Origin: JBGPIT01 sp041485125
GTDB lineage: Bacteria; Desulfobacterota; Binatia; UTPRO1
Reading direction: 5' to 3'
Assembly: GCA_041485125.1 (NCBI GenBank)
Contig: JBGPIT010000214.1
Location: 1-8,732 of the forward strand
Length of the DNA: 8,732 bases
Part shown: one piece after another, positions 1 to 7,091 of the stretch
How the letters are laid out: every line of letters begins with the position of its first letter
Position numbering within the stretch: position 1 is the stretch's first letter
The notes under the pieces: model-generated
Databases searched by the model: none
The model's input: only the letters and a program-made list of their open reading frames with translations
Told to the model about the DNA's origin: nothing
Made by a program: the position numbers and the translations under genes

Positions 1-353
1 AACTGCTGGTCGGCTTTCAAGTCGGGATAGCGCTCCGAGAGCAGCAGCAGGCGTGACAGCGCCGAGCTCATCTGGTTGGCGGCGTCGATCGTCTGCTCGC
101 GCGGCGCGCCGGTCACCATCTTCGCGCGCGCGTTCGCGATCGACTCGAAGATCTCCTTCTCGTGCGTGGCGTAGCCTTTCGTGACCTCGACCAGGTTCGG
201 GATGAGGTCGTTCCGTCGCTGCAGCTGGTTCTCGACCTGGGCCCAGGCGCTGTCGATCGCCTCTTTCAACGTCACCAGGCGGTTGTAGCCGCAGCCGGTC
301 AGCGTCGTCGCGACCAGCAGCAGCGCCCCGATCGTCCATCGTGGTTTCCGCAT
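1..353 (-). CDS. lemA: LemA family lipoprotein (partial, C-terminus beyond left edge)
   Basis: Reading the minus strand from an ATG at 353 gives 117 residues before the window ends; the family is usually around 190 residues, so about a third to 40% is missing. Residues 8-21 form a hydrophobic lipoprotein signal ending in a lipobox LTGC with Cys21, so the mature protein should be lipid-anchored with its helical domain outside the cytoplasm. The conserved LemA core is plain: EAIDSAWAQVENQLQRRNDL, then IPNLVEVTKGYATHEKEIFE, then SIANARAKM, about residues 32-80. LemA proteins form a long helical bundle and their biochemical role is poorly defined. The gene lies 19 nt downstream of the TPM-domain gene and should be the third gene of that operon. 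The start is supported by a near-ideal Shine-Dalgarno site. The family call is secure; the function is not known. Confidence 0.95.
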   Translation of the reverse strand, partial: MRKPRWTIGALLLVATTLTGCGYNRLVTLKEAIDSAWAQVENQLQRRNDLIPNLVEVTKGYATHEKEIFESIANARAKMVTGAPREQTIDAANQMSSALSRLLLLSERYPDLKADQQ

Positions 354-355
354 CG

Positions 356-364
356 TCACCTCCT
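356..364 (-). promoter_or_regulatory. Ribosome binding site of lemA
   Basis: On the minus strand this reads AGGAGGTGA, a nine-base match to the usual anti-Shine-Dalgarno end of 16S rRNA, two bases before the ATG at 353 (the GGAGG core is 5 nt away). It lies in the 19-nt gap behind the TPM gene stop, fixes the lemA start and suggests strong independent translation of lemA. Confidence 0.85.
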
Positions 365-372
365 CGAATGGT

Positions 373-1275
373 TCACCATTTGCCGCCCGCGCCGCCGCCG
401 CCGAAGCTGCCGCCGCCGAACCCACCGAAGCCGCCGCCACCGCCACCTCCGAAGCCGCCGCCCGGGCCGCCGAAGCCGCCGCCCCCGAAGCCGCCGCCCC
501 ACATCGTCGGGCCCCAGAAGCCGGAGCGACGCCGCCGTCCACCGGTCATCCCGCGCGAGAGCGCCGGCAGCGCGACGAAGAAGACGAACAGCAGAAGGAG
601 GGGCGTCCAGGGACCGAAGACGCCGGACGCCGGCGCCCGCTGGCGTCCTTTCGGCGCATTGCGCACCGGTCCGAGCGTGACGCCGTACTCTTTGGCGATG
701 ATCGCCGCCAGCCGCTCGACGCCGGCCCGGACGCCGCCGTTCAGATCGCCGGCGCGAAAGTGCGGCAGGATGTCGCGGTCGCGGATCTCGCCGACGAGAC
801 CGTCCGGCAGCGCGCCCTCGAGGCCGTAGCCCGTCGCGATGAACATGTCGCGGTCCTTCACCGCGATCAGGAAGACGACGCCGTTCTCCTTGCCGGCGAC
901 GCCGGGCTTCCACTGCTCCGCGAGCCGCATCGCGTAGTCGAAGGCCGTGTCGGGCGCCGTCGTCGGCACGGTGACGACCGCAATCTCCGCGCCGGTCAGA
1001 CGGCGCAGCTCGACGAGGCGCGCCAGGATGAGACCCTTCGTCTCCGGATCGAGAGCGCCGGCGAAATCCGAGACCAAACCCATCGGCGTCGGCAGCGGCG
1101 AGGGAGCGGCAATGACGGGTCGGGCGCACAGCCCCGACGCGACGAGGACGAGCGCAAGCGCCGCGAGACCACCGCGACGCCGCCGCGTGCGGCGGCACGG
1201 CCCGGCAGCCGCGGGCGGCGCTGCGGCGTACGCGCCGATCGCGGCGCGCTCGGCGGACAATCCTGGCGCGCGCAT
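373..1275 (-). CDS. TPM-domain protein (YgcG/DUF477-like), secreted or membrane-anchored, glycine-rich tail
   Basis: From the ATG at 1275 the product is 300 residues. The GTG at 1278, directly before it, would add one residue; I prefer the ATG because it forms a TGATG junction with the stop of the upstream gene. A basic stretch (RRTRRRR, about 29-34) precedes a hydrophobic segment ending near ARPVIAAP, which looks like a signal peptide behind an unusually long N-terminal leader. The TPM domain covers about residues 65-205, with VSDFAGALDPET, then LRRLTGAEIAVVTVPT, then the KENGVVFLIAVKDRDMFIAT block and the GYGLEG turn. A second hydrophobic segment (about 224-240) is followed by basic residues and a Gly/Phe-rich tail ending GGGSFGGGGAGGKW, typical of YgcG-type proteins. 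TPM domains elsewhere act as phosphatases or photosystem repair factors; in this branch the role is unproven. The neighbouring lemA fits the common TPM-LemA pairing. Confidence 0.9.
   Translation of the reverse strand: MRAPGLSAERAAIGAYAAAPPAAAGPCRRTRRRRGGLAALALVLVASGLCARPVIAAPSPLPTPMGLVSDFAGALDPETKGLILARLVELRRLTGAEIAVVTVPTTAPDTAFDYAMRLAEQWKPGVAGKENGVVFLIAVKDRDMFIATGYGLEGALPDGLVGEIRDRDILPHFRAGDLNGGVRAGVERLAAIIAKEYGVTLGPVRNAPKGRQRAPASGVFGPWTPLLLLFVFFVALPALSRGMTGGRRRRSGFWGPTMWGGGFGGGGFGGPGGGFGGGGGGGFGGFGGGSFGGGGAGGKW
387..505 (-). repeat. Low-complexity glycine-codon repeat inside the TPM gene tail
   Basis: The plus strand is an imperfect run of CCGCCG and CCGAAGCCGCC units. On the coding minus strand these are GGC/GGT glycine codons broken by TTC phenylalanine codons, giving GGFGG-type repeats. 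The run is prone to slippage and creates a proline-rich shadow reading frame on the plus strand that is not a gene. Confidence 0.75.
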
Positions 1276-1994
1276 CACGCCGCCGGCCGCGCCTCGCGGT
1301 CGGCGAGCTCGGCGAGACGCTCGACCTCGCCGAGATACGCCTCGAACCTTGTCTCGATCGGATCGCTCGGCGCGGCGCCGCCGAGCGCCGCCATGACCGG
1401 CATCGCGACGCCGTAGTGGCGCTCGAAGGCACGCACGACGGCCGCGCCGTCGCCGGTCCAGGGCTCGCCGCGCAGGTGCAGGAGGCCGCGCATCACCATG
1501 AGGAAGGTCTTCCGCGAGTCGAGCATCAACGCGCGCTGATCGCGCGCCGATCCCGCGAGCTCGATGAAGAGGGCGCGCAAGCGGACGAGCTTCCCCTTCG
1601 CCTCACGCTCGCACTCGAGACGGACCGCCTCGGGCGCGACCTCGAGATTCGTGAAGACCTCGGCACCGGCGAGCGTCTTGTGGCGTGCCTGCATGTCGAG
1701 AAACTCGAGCGGGAAGACGTCGCGCGAGCGGTCGAGGTCCTCGGTGGTCATGATGAGCGGCACCGACACCCGGTGGCGGCGCCAGCGCTGCCACCACTGC
1801 GCGACGCGGCCGAGCTGCGCGGTGCGGACGGTGTCGAGGACGAGGGCGAGATTGACGTCGGACCGCTCGGGACGGAAGCCGTCGCCGGCGGCGCTGCCGT
1901 AGACGACGAGGCTGCGGAGCTCAGCGGGAAAGAGCGCCGCGAGCTCGCGCGCTGCATCGGGAACGATGCGCGCGGGATCGATGCGCCACGGCAT
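1275..1994 (-). CDS. Nucleotidyltransferase-fold protein with altered metal motif
   Basis: The product is 239 residues from an ATG at 1994; no convincing Shine-Dalgarno site precedes it. Residues 30-53 contain the hallmark of the MNT-type (pol beta-like) nucleotidyltransferase superfamily: VVYGSAAGDGF followed by RPERSDVNLALVL. In active members the second part reads SDxDL, with two metal-binding aspartates; here it is S45-D46-V47-N48, so the second Asp is Asn. The later block VPLIMTTEDLDRSRDVFPLE (about 78-97), then FLDMQARHKTLAG, resembles the downstream strand and helix of this group. The C-terminal half is predicted helical and rich in Arg, Glu and Leu. There is no signal peptide, so it should be cytoplasmic. 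It heads an operon with the TPM and LemA genes, its stop sharing a base with the TPM start. The fold assignment is fairly safe; substrate and activity are unknown, and it may be a non-catalytic nucleotide-binding protein. Confidence 0.75.
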   Translation of the reverse strand: MPWRIDPARIVPDAARELAALFPAELRSLVVYGSAAGDGFRPERSDVNLALVLDTVRTAQLGRVAQWWQRWRRHRVSVPLIMTTEDLDRSRDVFPLEFLDMQARHKTLAGAEVFTNLEVAPEAVRLECEREAKGKLVRLRALFIELAGSARDQRALMLDSRKTFLMVMRGLLHLRGEPWTGDGAAVVRAFERHYGVAMPVMAALGGAAPSDPIETRFEAYLGEVERLAELADREARPAA

Positions 1995-2102
1995 GACGGG
2001 CGATGATAGGGACGGTCACCGGTACGCGCAACCGAGGCGGCGGCGGTGGCCGGGTGCGGCACGAGCTGGTAAGGAACCCGCCTGCCCGACGATCTCGACT
2101 GG
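1995..2102. other. Divergent intergenic region, no recognised element
   Basis: These 108 bases separate the minus-strand nucleotidyltransferase operon from the plus-strand cobS-like/glpK group, so promoters for both directions are expected here. I cannot pick out convincing -35/-10 pairs, an operator palindrome or a cobalamin riboswitch. There is no clear Shine-Dalgarno site in front of either start codon. Confidence 0.5.
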
Positions 2103-2867
2103 ATGCAGACGCCGATCGACGTGAACGCCGCGCACGTGCACGAGCCGAATGCGCCGCGGGCGCTCGTCGCCCAGCTCGCGACCGCGGTCCGCTTCCTCAC
2201 CGTCCTGCCGGTCCGCGGCGCGACCGCTCCGCTCGGCGAGAGCGCGGTCTTCTTCCCGCTCGTCGGCGTCGGGATCGGCGCGCTCCTCGTCACCGTCGAC
2301 CGCGTCCTCGTCGGCTCGCCGGATCCGGTCCAGAACTTCGTCGTGATCGCGTTGCTGGCGCTGGTGACCGGCGGCCGCCACCTCGCGGCGGTCGCCCGTA
2401 CCGCGCGCAGGCTCGCCGGCGGCGGCGCGGCTGCCGGTGGTCTCGCGCTCGTGCTCGCGATCGGCGCCAAGCTCGGCGCGCTCTCCATGGTCGCGCCGCC
2501 GCTCCGCGCGACCGCGCTCGTCCTCGCGCCGTTGCTGTCACGGTGGTCGCTGGTCGTGATGGCGTACGGCTCGCGCCGGCGTCCGGGTGCGGCCGCGACC
2601 CCGCTTCTCGGCTCGATGACGTTCCGCGAGTTCGCCTTGGCGAGCGTCTCGGCGCTGGCGATCGCCCTCGTCGCCGCCGACGCCTGGGCGCTCGCCGCGA
2701 TCCTCGTCGTCGCCGGCGTGACCGTGGTGGTGCGCCTGGTCGCGCATCGCACCGCCGGCGGGATCGACGCCGATCTCGCCGGCGCGATCGTCGAGATCGA
2801 CGAGGCGTTGGTCCTGACGCTGATGTGGATCGTCGGCGCGAGCGCGCGTATGGTCGCCGCGCCCTGA
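2103..2867 (+). CDS. CobS-family (adenosylcobinamide-GDP ribazoletransferase-like) membrane protein lacking catalytic motifs
   Basis: The 254-residue product is strongly hydrophobic with several membrane segments (about 48-70, 78-92, 112-130, 133-155, 180-212, 235-247). Its layout follows CobS of the cobalamin pathway: TAVRFLTVLPV near the start (28-37), AVFFPLVGVGIGALL (48-62), LVTGGRHL (87-94), LLSRWSLVVMAY (144-155) and AGGIDADLAGAIVEIDE (218-234). True CobS has HLDGLADTxDG after TGG and a DSRxGTHG-like segment soon after. Here the first reads HLAAVARTARR, with every aspartate lost, and the second appears deleted, so transferase activity looks unlikely. The start at 2103 has no good ribosome binding site; homology begins near residue 20, so a later start cannot be excluded. 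The stop lies 26 nt before glpK, suggesting co-transcription. No other cobalamin gene is in view. I call it a CobS-like pseudoenzyme or re-purposed paralogue, function unknown. Confidence 0.75.
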   Translation: MQTPIDVNAAHVHEPNAPRALVAQLATAVRFLTVLPVRGATAPLGESAVFFPLVGVGIGALLVTVDRVLVGSPDPVQNFVVIALLALVTGGRHLAAVARTARRLAGGGAAAGGLALVLAIGAKLGALSMVAPPLRATALVLAPLLSRWSLVVMAYGSRRRPGAAATPLLGSMTFREFALASVSALAIALVAADAWALAAILVVAGVTVVVRLVAHRTAGGIDADLAGAIVEIDEALVLTLMWIVGASARMVAAP

Positions 2868-2882
2868 GACCCTCGAGCTGAG

Positions 2883-2889
2883 AAGGAGG
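2883..2889 (+). promoter_or_regulatory. Ribosome binding site of glpK
   Basis: AAGGAGG lies 4 nt before the glpK ATG at 2894, within the 26-nt gap after the CobS-like gene. It is a strong Shine-Dalgarno match with slightly short spacing and fixes the glpK start. Confidence 0.8.
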
Positions 2890-2893
2890 CGGG

Positions 2894-4399
2894 ATGCCGA
2901 AGCTGCCCTCGCACGTGATGGCGATCGACCAGGGGACGACCGGCTCGACCGTGCTCGTCTTCGACCGCCGCGGCCGCATCGCCGCGCGCGCCTACTCCGA
3001 GTTCCGGCAGCATTACCCGAAGCCGGGCTGGGTCGAGCACGACCCGGAGGAGATCTGGCGCGTCACGCTGGCGGTGGCGCGCCAGGCGTTGCGCAAAGCG
3101 GGCCTGAAGGCCGCCGCGCTCTCGGGCATCGGCATCACGAACCAGCGCGAGACGACGATCGTGTGGGATCGCCGCACCGGCGCGCCGGTGCACCGCGCGA
3201 TCGTCTGGCAGGACCGACGGACCGCCGACACCTGCGCGCGCTTGAAGGCGCAAGGACACGAGCCCACCGTGCGCGCGAAGACCGGCCTCGTCCTCGACCC
3301 GTACTTCTCCGCCACCAAGGTCGCGTGGATCCTCGAGAACGTCCGTCGTGCCCGCGAGCGGGCGGTGCAAGGCGATCTCGTCTTCGGCACGATCGACTCG
3401 TGGCTGATCTGGAAGCTGACCGCCGGCCGCGTCCACGCCACCGACCCGACCAACGCCTCGCGCACGCTGCTCTACAACATCCACGACCACGCCTGGGATC
3501 CGGATCTGCTGCGGCTCTTCGAGATCCCGATGACGATGCTGCCCCAGGTGCGGCCGTCGAGCGGCGTCATCGCCGAGACCGAGTCGCACCTGCTCGGTGC
3601 GGCGGTGCCGATCGCGGGGATCGCCGGCGATCAGCAAGCGGCCCTCTTCGGCCAGGCCTGCGTCGAGCCCGGCATGATCAAGAACACGTACGGTACCGGC
3701 TGCTTCGTCCTCGCCCAGACCGGGGCGGAGGCGGTGACGTCCGAGCGCGGCCTCGTCACCACGGTCGCGTGTGGACCGGGCGGCGTGAAGAGCTACGCGC
3801 TCGAGGGCTCGATCTTCATCGCCGGCGCCGCCGTGCAGTGGCTGCGCGACGGGTTGCAGATCATCAAACGCGCCGCCGAGACCGAGGCGCTCGCGAAGAG
3901 CGTCGACTCGACCCTCGGCGTCTACGTGGTACCGGCGTTCGTCGGCCTCGGCGCGCCCTACTGGGACCCGAACGCGCGCGGCGCGATCGTCGGCCTCACC
4001 CGCGGCGTGACGCGCGCCCACCTGGTGCGCGCGACGCTCGAGTCGCTCGCCTACCAGACGCGCGACGTCGTCGAGACCATGCAGGCGGACAGCCGCCGCA
4101 CCGTCACCACCATGCGCGTCGACGGCGGTGCGTCGGCGAACGACTTCCTCATGCAGTTCCAGGCCGACGTCCTCGGCGCGCCCGTCGACCGCCCGAAGGT
4201 GATCGAGACCACCGCACTCGGCGCCGCCTTCCTCGCCGGCCTCGGCACCGGCCTGTGGAAGCAGGCGGAGCTCGATCGCGTGCGCGCCGTCGATCGTGTG
4301 TTCAAGCCGAAGATGAGCCCGTCCACCCGCGTCGCGCTCTACGAGGGGTGGAAGGAGGCGGTGCAACGTGTCCGAACGGCGGAGCCCGGCGGGGTCTGA
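2894..4399 (+). CDS. glpK: Glycerol kinase
   Basis: This cytoplasmic FGGY-family enzyme phosphorylates glycerol to sn-glycerol 3-phosphate with ATP. The 501-residue length is typical. Visible motifs in order: AIDQGTTGSTV (10-20, phosphate-binding loop), GWVEHDPEEIW (45-55), NQRETT (83-88, glycerol contacts), WQDRRT (105-110), LDPYFSATK (134-142, glycerol-binding Tyr), GDQQAALFGQ (245-254, with the catalytic-base Asp246), NTYGTGCF (264-271), VGLGAPYWDPNARG (350-363) and DGGASANDFLMQFQAD (410-425, nucleotide site). All expected active-site residues are present. The Gly-Thr-Arg loop that binds fructose 1,6-bisphosphate in the E. coli enzyme reads Gly-Ala-Ala (235-237), and the C-terminal tail lacks the IIA-Glc docking sequence, so enterobacterial-type feedback control is not expected. 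The 3' end overlaps the permease gene by 32 nt. No glpF or glpD is nearby. Confidence 0.98.
   Translation: MPKLPSHVMAIDQGTTGSTVLVFDRRGRIAARAYSEFRQHYPKPGWVEHDPEEIWRVTLAVARQALRKAGLKAAALSGIGITNQRETTIVWDRRTGAPVHRAIVWQDRRTADTCARLKAQGHEPTVRAKTGLVLDPYFSATKVAWILENVRRARERAVQGDLVFGTIDSWLIWKLTAGRVHATDPTNASRTLLYNIHDHAWDPDLLRLFEIPMTMLPQVRPSSGVIAETESHLLGAAVPIAGIAGDQQAALFGQACVEPGMIKNTYGTGCFVLAQTGAEAVTSERGLVTTVACGPGGVKSYALEGSIFIAGAAVQWLRDGLQIIKRAAETEALAKSVDSTLGVYVVPAFVGLGAPYWDPNARGAIVGLTRGVTRAHLVRATLESLAYQTRDVVETMQADSRRTVTTMRVDGGASANDFLMQFQADVLGAPVDRPKVIETTALGAAFLAGLGTGLWKQAELDRVRAVDRVFKPKMSPSTRVALYEGWKEAVQRVRTAEPGGV
4352..4358 (+). promoter_or_regulatory. Ribosome binding site of the MFS permease gene inside glpK
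   Basis: AAGGAGG lies within the last codons of glpK, 9 nt before a GTG at 4368. It supports that GTG as the permease start and a translationally coupled arrangement. Confidence 0.7.
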
Positions 4400-5630
4400 G
4401 CCCGCGGCCGCCGCGCGCGCGGACCCGGTGCCGGAGGTCGTCACGACGGCGGCCGCGGCGGTCGCCGCGTTCGCCGGCCGCGAGCCGGCGTCGCGACTGG
4501 CGGTCCGGCGTCTCGCATGCCTCGCGTTGCTTGCGATCGGCTTGATCGCGGGCGCGGCCGGACCGGCGCTGCCCGGCATCCGCGAGACGTTTCACGTCTC
4601 GCTCGGGCAGCTCGGCCTCCTGCAGGTCACCGGCGCGCTCGGCTACCTCTCGGCGGCGTTCGTCGCCGGCGTCCTCGCCGACCGGATCGGCACCCGTACC
4701 GTCCTGCTCGGCGGCACCGCGGCAGTCCTCTCCGGCATCGCGTGGTTCGTCGGGACCGGGAGCTGGATCGCGGCGATCATCGCGTCGACGGTCTTCGGCT
4801 GCGGCGTCGGCGTGCTCGACGGCGTCATCAACACGCTGGTGAGCGAGCACAGCGGGGACGCGCGCGGCGCCGATTTGAACCTCACCCACGGGTTCTTCGG
4901 TATCGGCGCGGTGGGAGCGCCGATGCTGGGCGGGCTCCTGCTGTCGATCGGGCTCGGCTGGCACGCGGTCTACGCGCCCGGCTTCGTCGCCACGCTCGCG
5001 ACCGGTGTGCTCGCCTGGCGCTTGCGGCTCGATCGCGCCCCCACTGCGCGTGAAGCCACGCCGAGCTTGGCCGTCCTCGGAACGCCCGTCCTCGGTCTCC
5101 TGGCGCTGATCCTCGCGCTCTACGTCGGCGTCGAGCTCAGCGTCGGCAACTGGCTGTTCACGCACCTGAAGACGGCGTTCGACGCGACCGACGTCGTCGC
5201 CGGCGCGGCGACCGCGCTCTACTGGGCCGGGATCATGGTCGGCCGCTTCGCGATGGGGACGATCGGGGCGCGGATCGGACCGCACCAGCTGATTCTCGGC
5301 AACGCGACCGTCTCCGCGCTCGCCCTCGCCGGCGCGCTCGTCGCGCCGACCCTGGCGCTCGCGGTCGTCGCGCTCACCGTCCTCGGCGTCGCCATCGCCA
5401 ACATCTTTCCCGCCGTGATCGCGATCGCCGGCGCGGCCTACCCGCACGCGCGCGGCACCGTGACCGGTGCGCTGATCGCGACCGGCGGTATCGGCGGCGC
5501 AATCTTCCCGTGGCTGACGGGCGTGATCGCCGAGCACGCCGGTCTCGGTGTCGCGCTCGGCAGCGGTGTGGTGCTGCTGGTCGCGATCCTGGCTGCCGAG
5601 CTCGGCGTGCTGCGCCTGGAGCGCGGTTGA
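4368..5630 (+). CDS. MFS permease, FucP/FHS-like
   Basis: The 420-residue product begins with a GTG and a roughly 45-residue Ala/Arg-rich, probably unstructured N-terminus, followed by about 12 membrane segments (first near 49-66, last near 393-415). MFS motif A appears as GVLADRIGTRTVL (101-113) after the second segment. NLTHGFFGIGAVGAPMLGG (171-189) in segment 5 and LYVGVELSVGNWLFTHL (251-267, with Glu256 inside segment 7) resemble the fucose/galactose/glucose-proton symporter group rather than drug exporters. The protein should sit in the inner membrane and act as a proton-coupled symporter; the substrate cannot be read from the sequence. Because the gene starts 32 nt inside glpK, glycerol or another polyol or sugar is a reasonable guess. 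Family call firm, subfamily likely, substrate inferred. Confidence 0.88.
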   Translation: MSERRSPAGSEPAAAARADPVPEVVTTAAAAVAAFAGREPASRLAVRRLACLALLAIGLIAGAAGPALPGIRETFHVSLGQLGLLQVTGALGYLSAAFVAGVLADRIGTRTVLLGGTAAVLSGIAWFVGTGSWIAAIIASTVFGCGVGVLDGVINTLVSEHSGDARGADLNLTHGFFGIGAVGAPMLGGLLLSIGLGWHAVYAPGFVATLATGVLAWRLRLDRAPTAREATPSLAVLGTPVLGLLALILALYVGVELSVGNWLFTHLKTAFDATDVVAGAATALYWAGIMVGRFAMGTIGARIGPHQLILGNATVSALALAGALVAPTLALAVVALTVLGVAIANIFPAVIAIAGAAYPHARGTVTGALIATGGIGGAIFPWLTGVIAEHAGLGVALGSGVVLLVAILAAELGVLRLERG

Positions 5631-5662
5631 AGCACTGCGTCGCGGCTGGTATGACGACACCC

Positions 5663-5878
5663 ATGAAAGAAGGCATCCACCCGGACTACCAACCGGCGCG
5701 GATCGTGTGCGCGTGCGGCCACGTCATCGAGACCCGCTCGACGGTGAAGGAGATCCACGTCGAGATCTGCTCCGCCTGCCATCCGTTCTACACCGGCAAG
5801 CAGAAGCTCGTGGACACCGCCGGCCGCGTCGAGCGTTTCCGGCGGAAGTACGGCATCGAAGCGCCCGCCGAGAAGTAG
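5663..5878 (+). CDS. rpmE: 50S ribosomal protein L31, zinc-binding type
   Basis: The 71-residue product MKEGIHPDYQ... is a normal-length bacterial L31, a small large-subunit protein at the central protuberance that helps bridge to the small subunit. Cys16 and Cys18 (CAC) with Cys36 and Cys39 (CSAC) form the zinc site of the C+ type, as opposed to the zinc-free YkgM type used under zinc starvation. The motifs VKEIHVEICSACHPFYTGKQ and GRVERFRRKYG are characteristic. I chose the ATG at 5663 because L31 normally begins Met-Lys; an in-frame ATG at 5651 would add four residues (MTTP), and neither has a clear Shine-Dalgarno site. The gene sits 32 nt behind the permease gene and is followed by a terminator. 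Confidence 0.96.
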   Translation: MKEGIHPDYQPARIVCACGHVIETRSTVKEIHVEICSACHPFYTGKQKLVDTAGRVERFRRKYGIEAPAEK

Positions 5879-5892
5879 CGCCGCGACACCTT

Positions 5893-5909
5893 CGCACCTG
5901 CACGGTGCG
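5893..5909 (+). other. Small hairpin in the rpmE 3' untranslated region
   Basis: CGCACC and GGTGCG form a perfect 6-bp stem around the loop TGCAC, 14 nt after the rpmE stop and directly before the terminator arm. It has no U-tract, so by itself it is not a terminator; it may stabilise the 3' end of the message. Confidence 0.5.
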
Positions 5910-5910
5910 C

Positions 5911-5947
5911 AAAAGGGCAGGGGGTCGATCTCCCCGCCCTTTTTTTT
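5911..5947 (+). terminator. Rho-independent terminator after rpmE
   Basis: AAAAGGGC, a bulged A and GGGG pair with CCCC-GCCC-TTTT around an 8-nt loop, and the stem runs into eight consecutive T. This is a strong intrinsic terminator. It closes the rpmE transcript and implies that prfA, starting at 6027, has its own promoter in 5948-6026, though I see no clear consensus there. Confidence 0.9.
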
Positions 5948-6026
5948 CGCGCGCGGCTCGGAGACGTGGGCCTGGGATCCGGCCGGTTGCGGGGAGCGGC
6001 GCTAGGGGACGCGGGGTCGGACACGC

Positions 6027-7090
<1,064 letters not shown>

Positions 7091-7091
<1 letters not shown>

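Noticed and set aside
341..829. A plus-strand frame encoding a striking polyproline protein
   Set aside because: It is the reverse reading of the glycine-rich tail of the TPM gene; CCG/CCC runs give proline automatically.
2003..2008. TATCAT on the minus strand as a -10 element for the nucleotidyltransferase operon
   Set aside because: No -35 partner is visible at the right distance and the implied transcript would start almost at the ATG; too weak to annotate.
1995..2102. Possible cobalamin riboswitch upstream of the CobS-like gene
   Set aside because: The region is too short for a full cobalamin riboswitch and I cannot find the GCCACTG-type B12 box or the surrounding conserved stems.
1748..4579. 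A 943-residue open frame on the minus strand opposite the CobS-like gene and glpK
   Set aside because: Its translation is low-complexity Arg/Ala/Gly-rich sequence with no recognisable domain, and it lies antisense to two well-supported genes. Such long antisense frames are expected in very GC-rich coding DNA.
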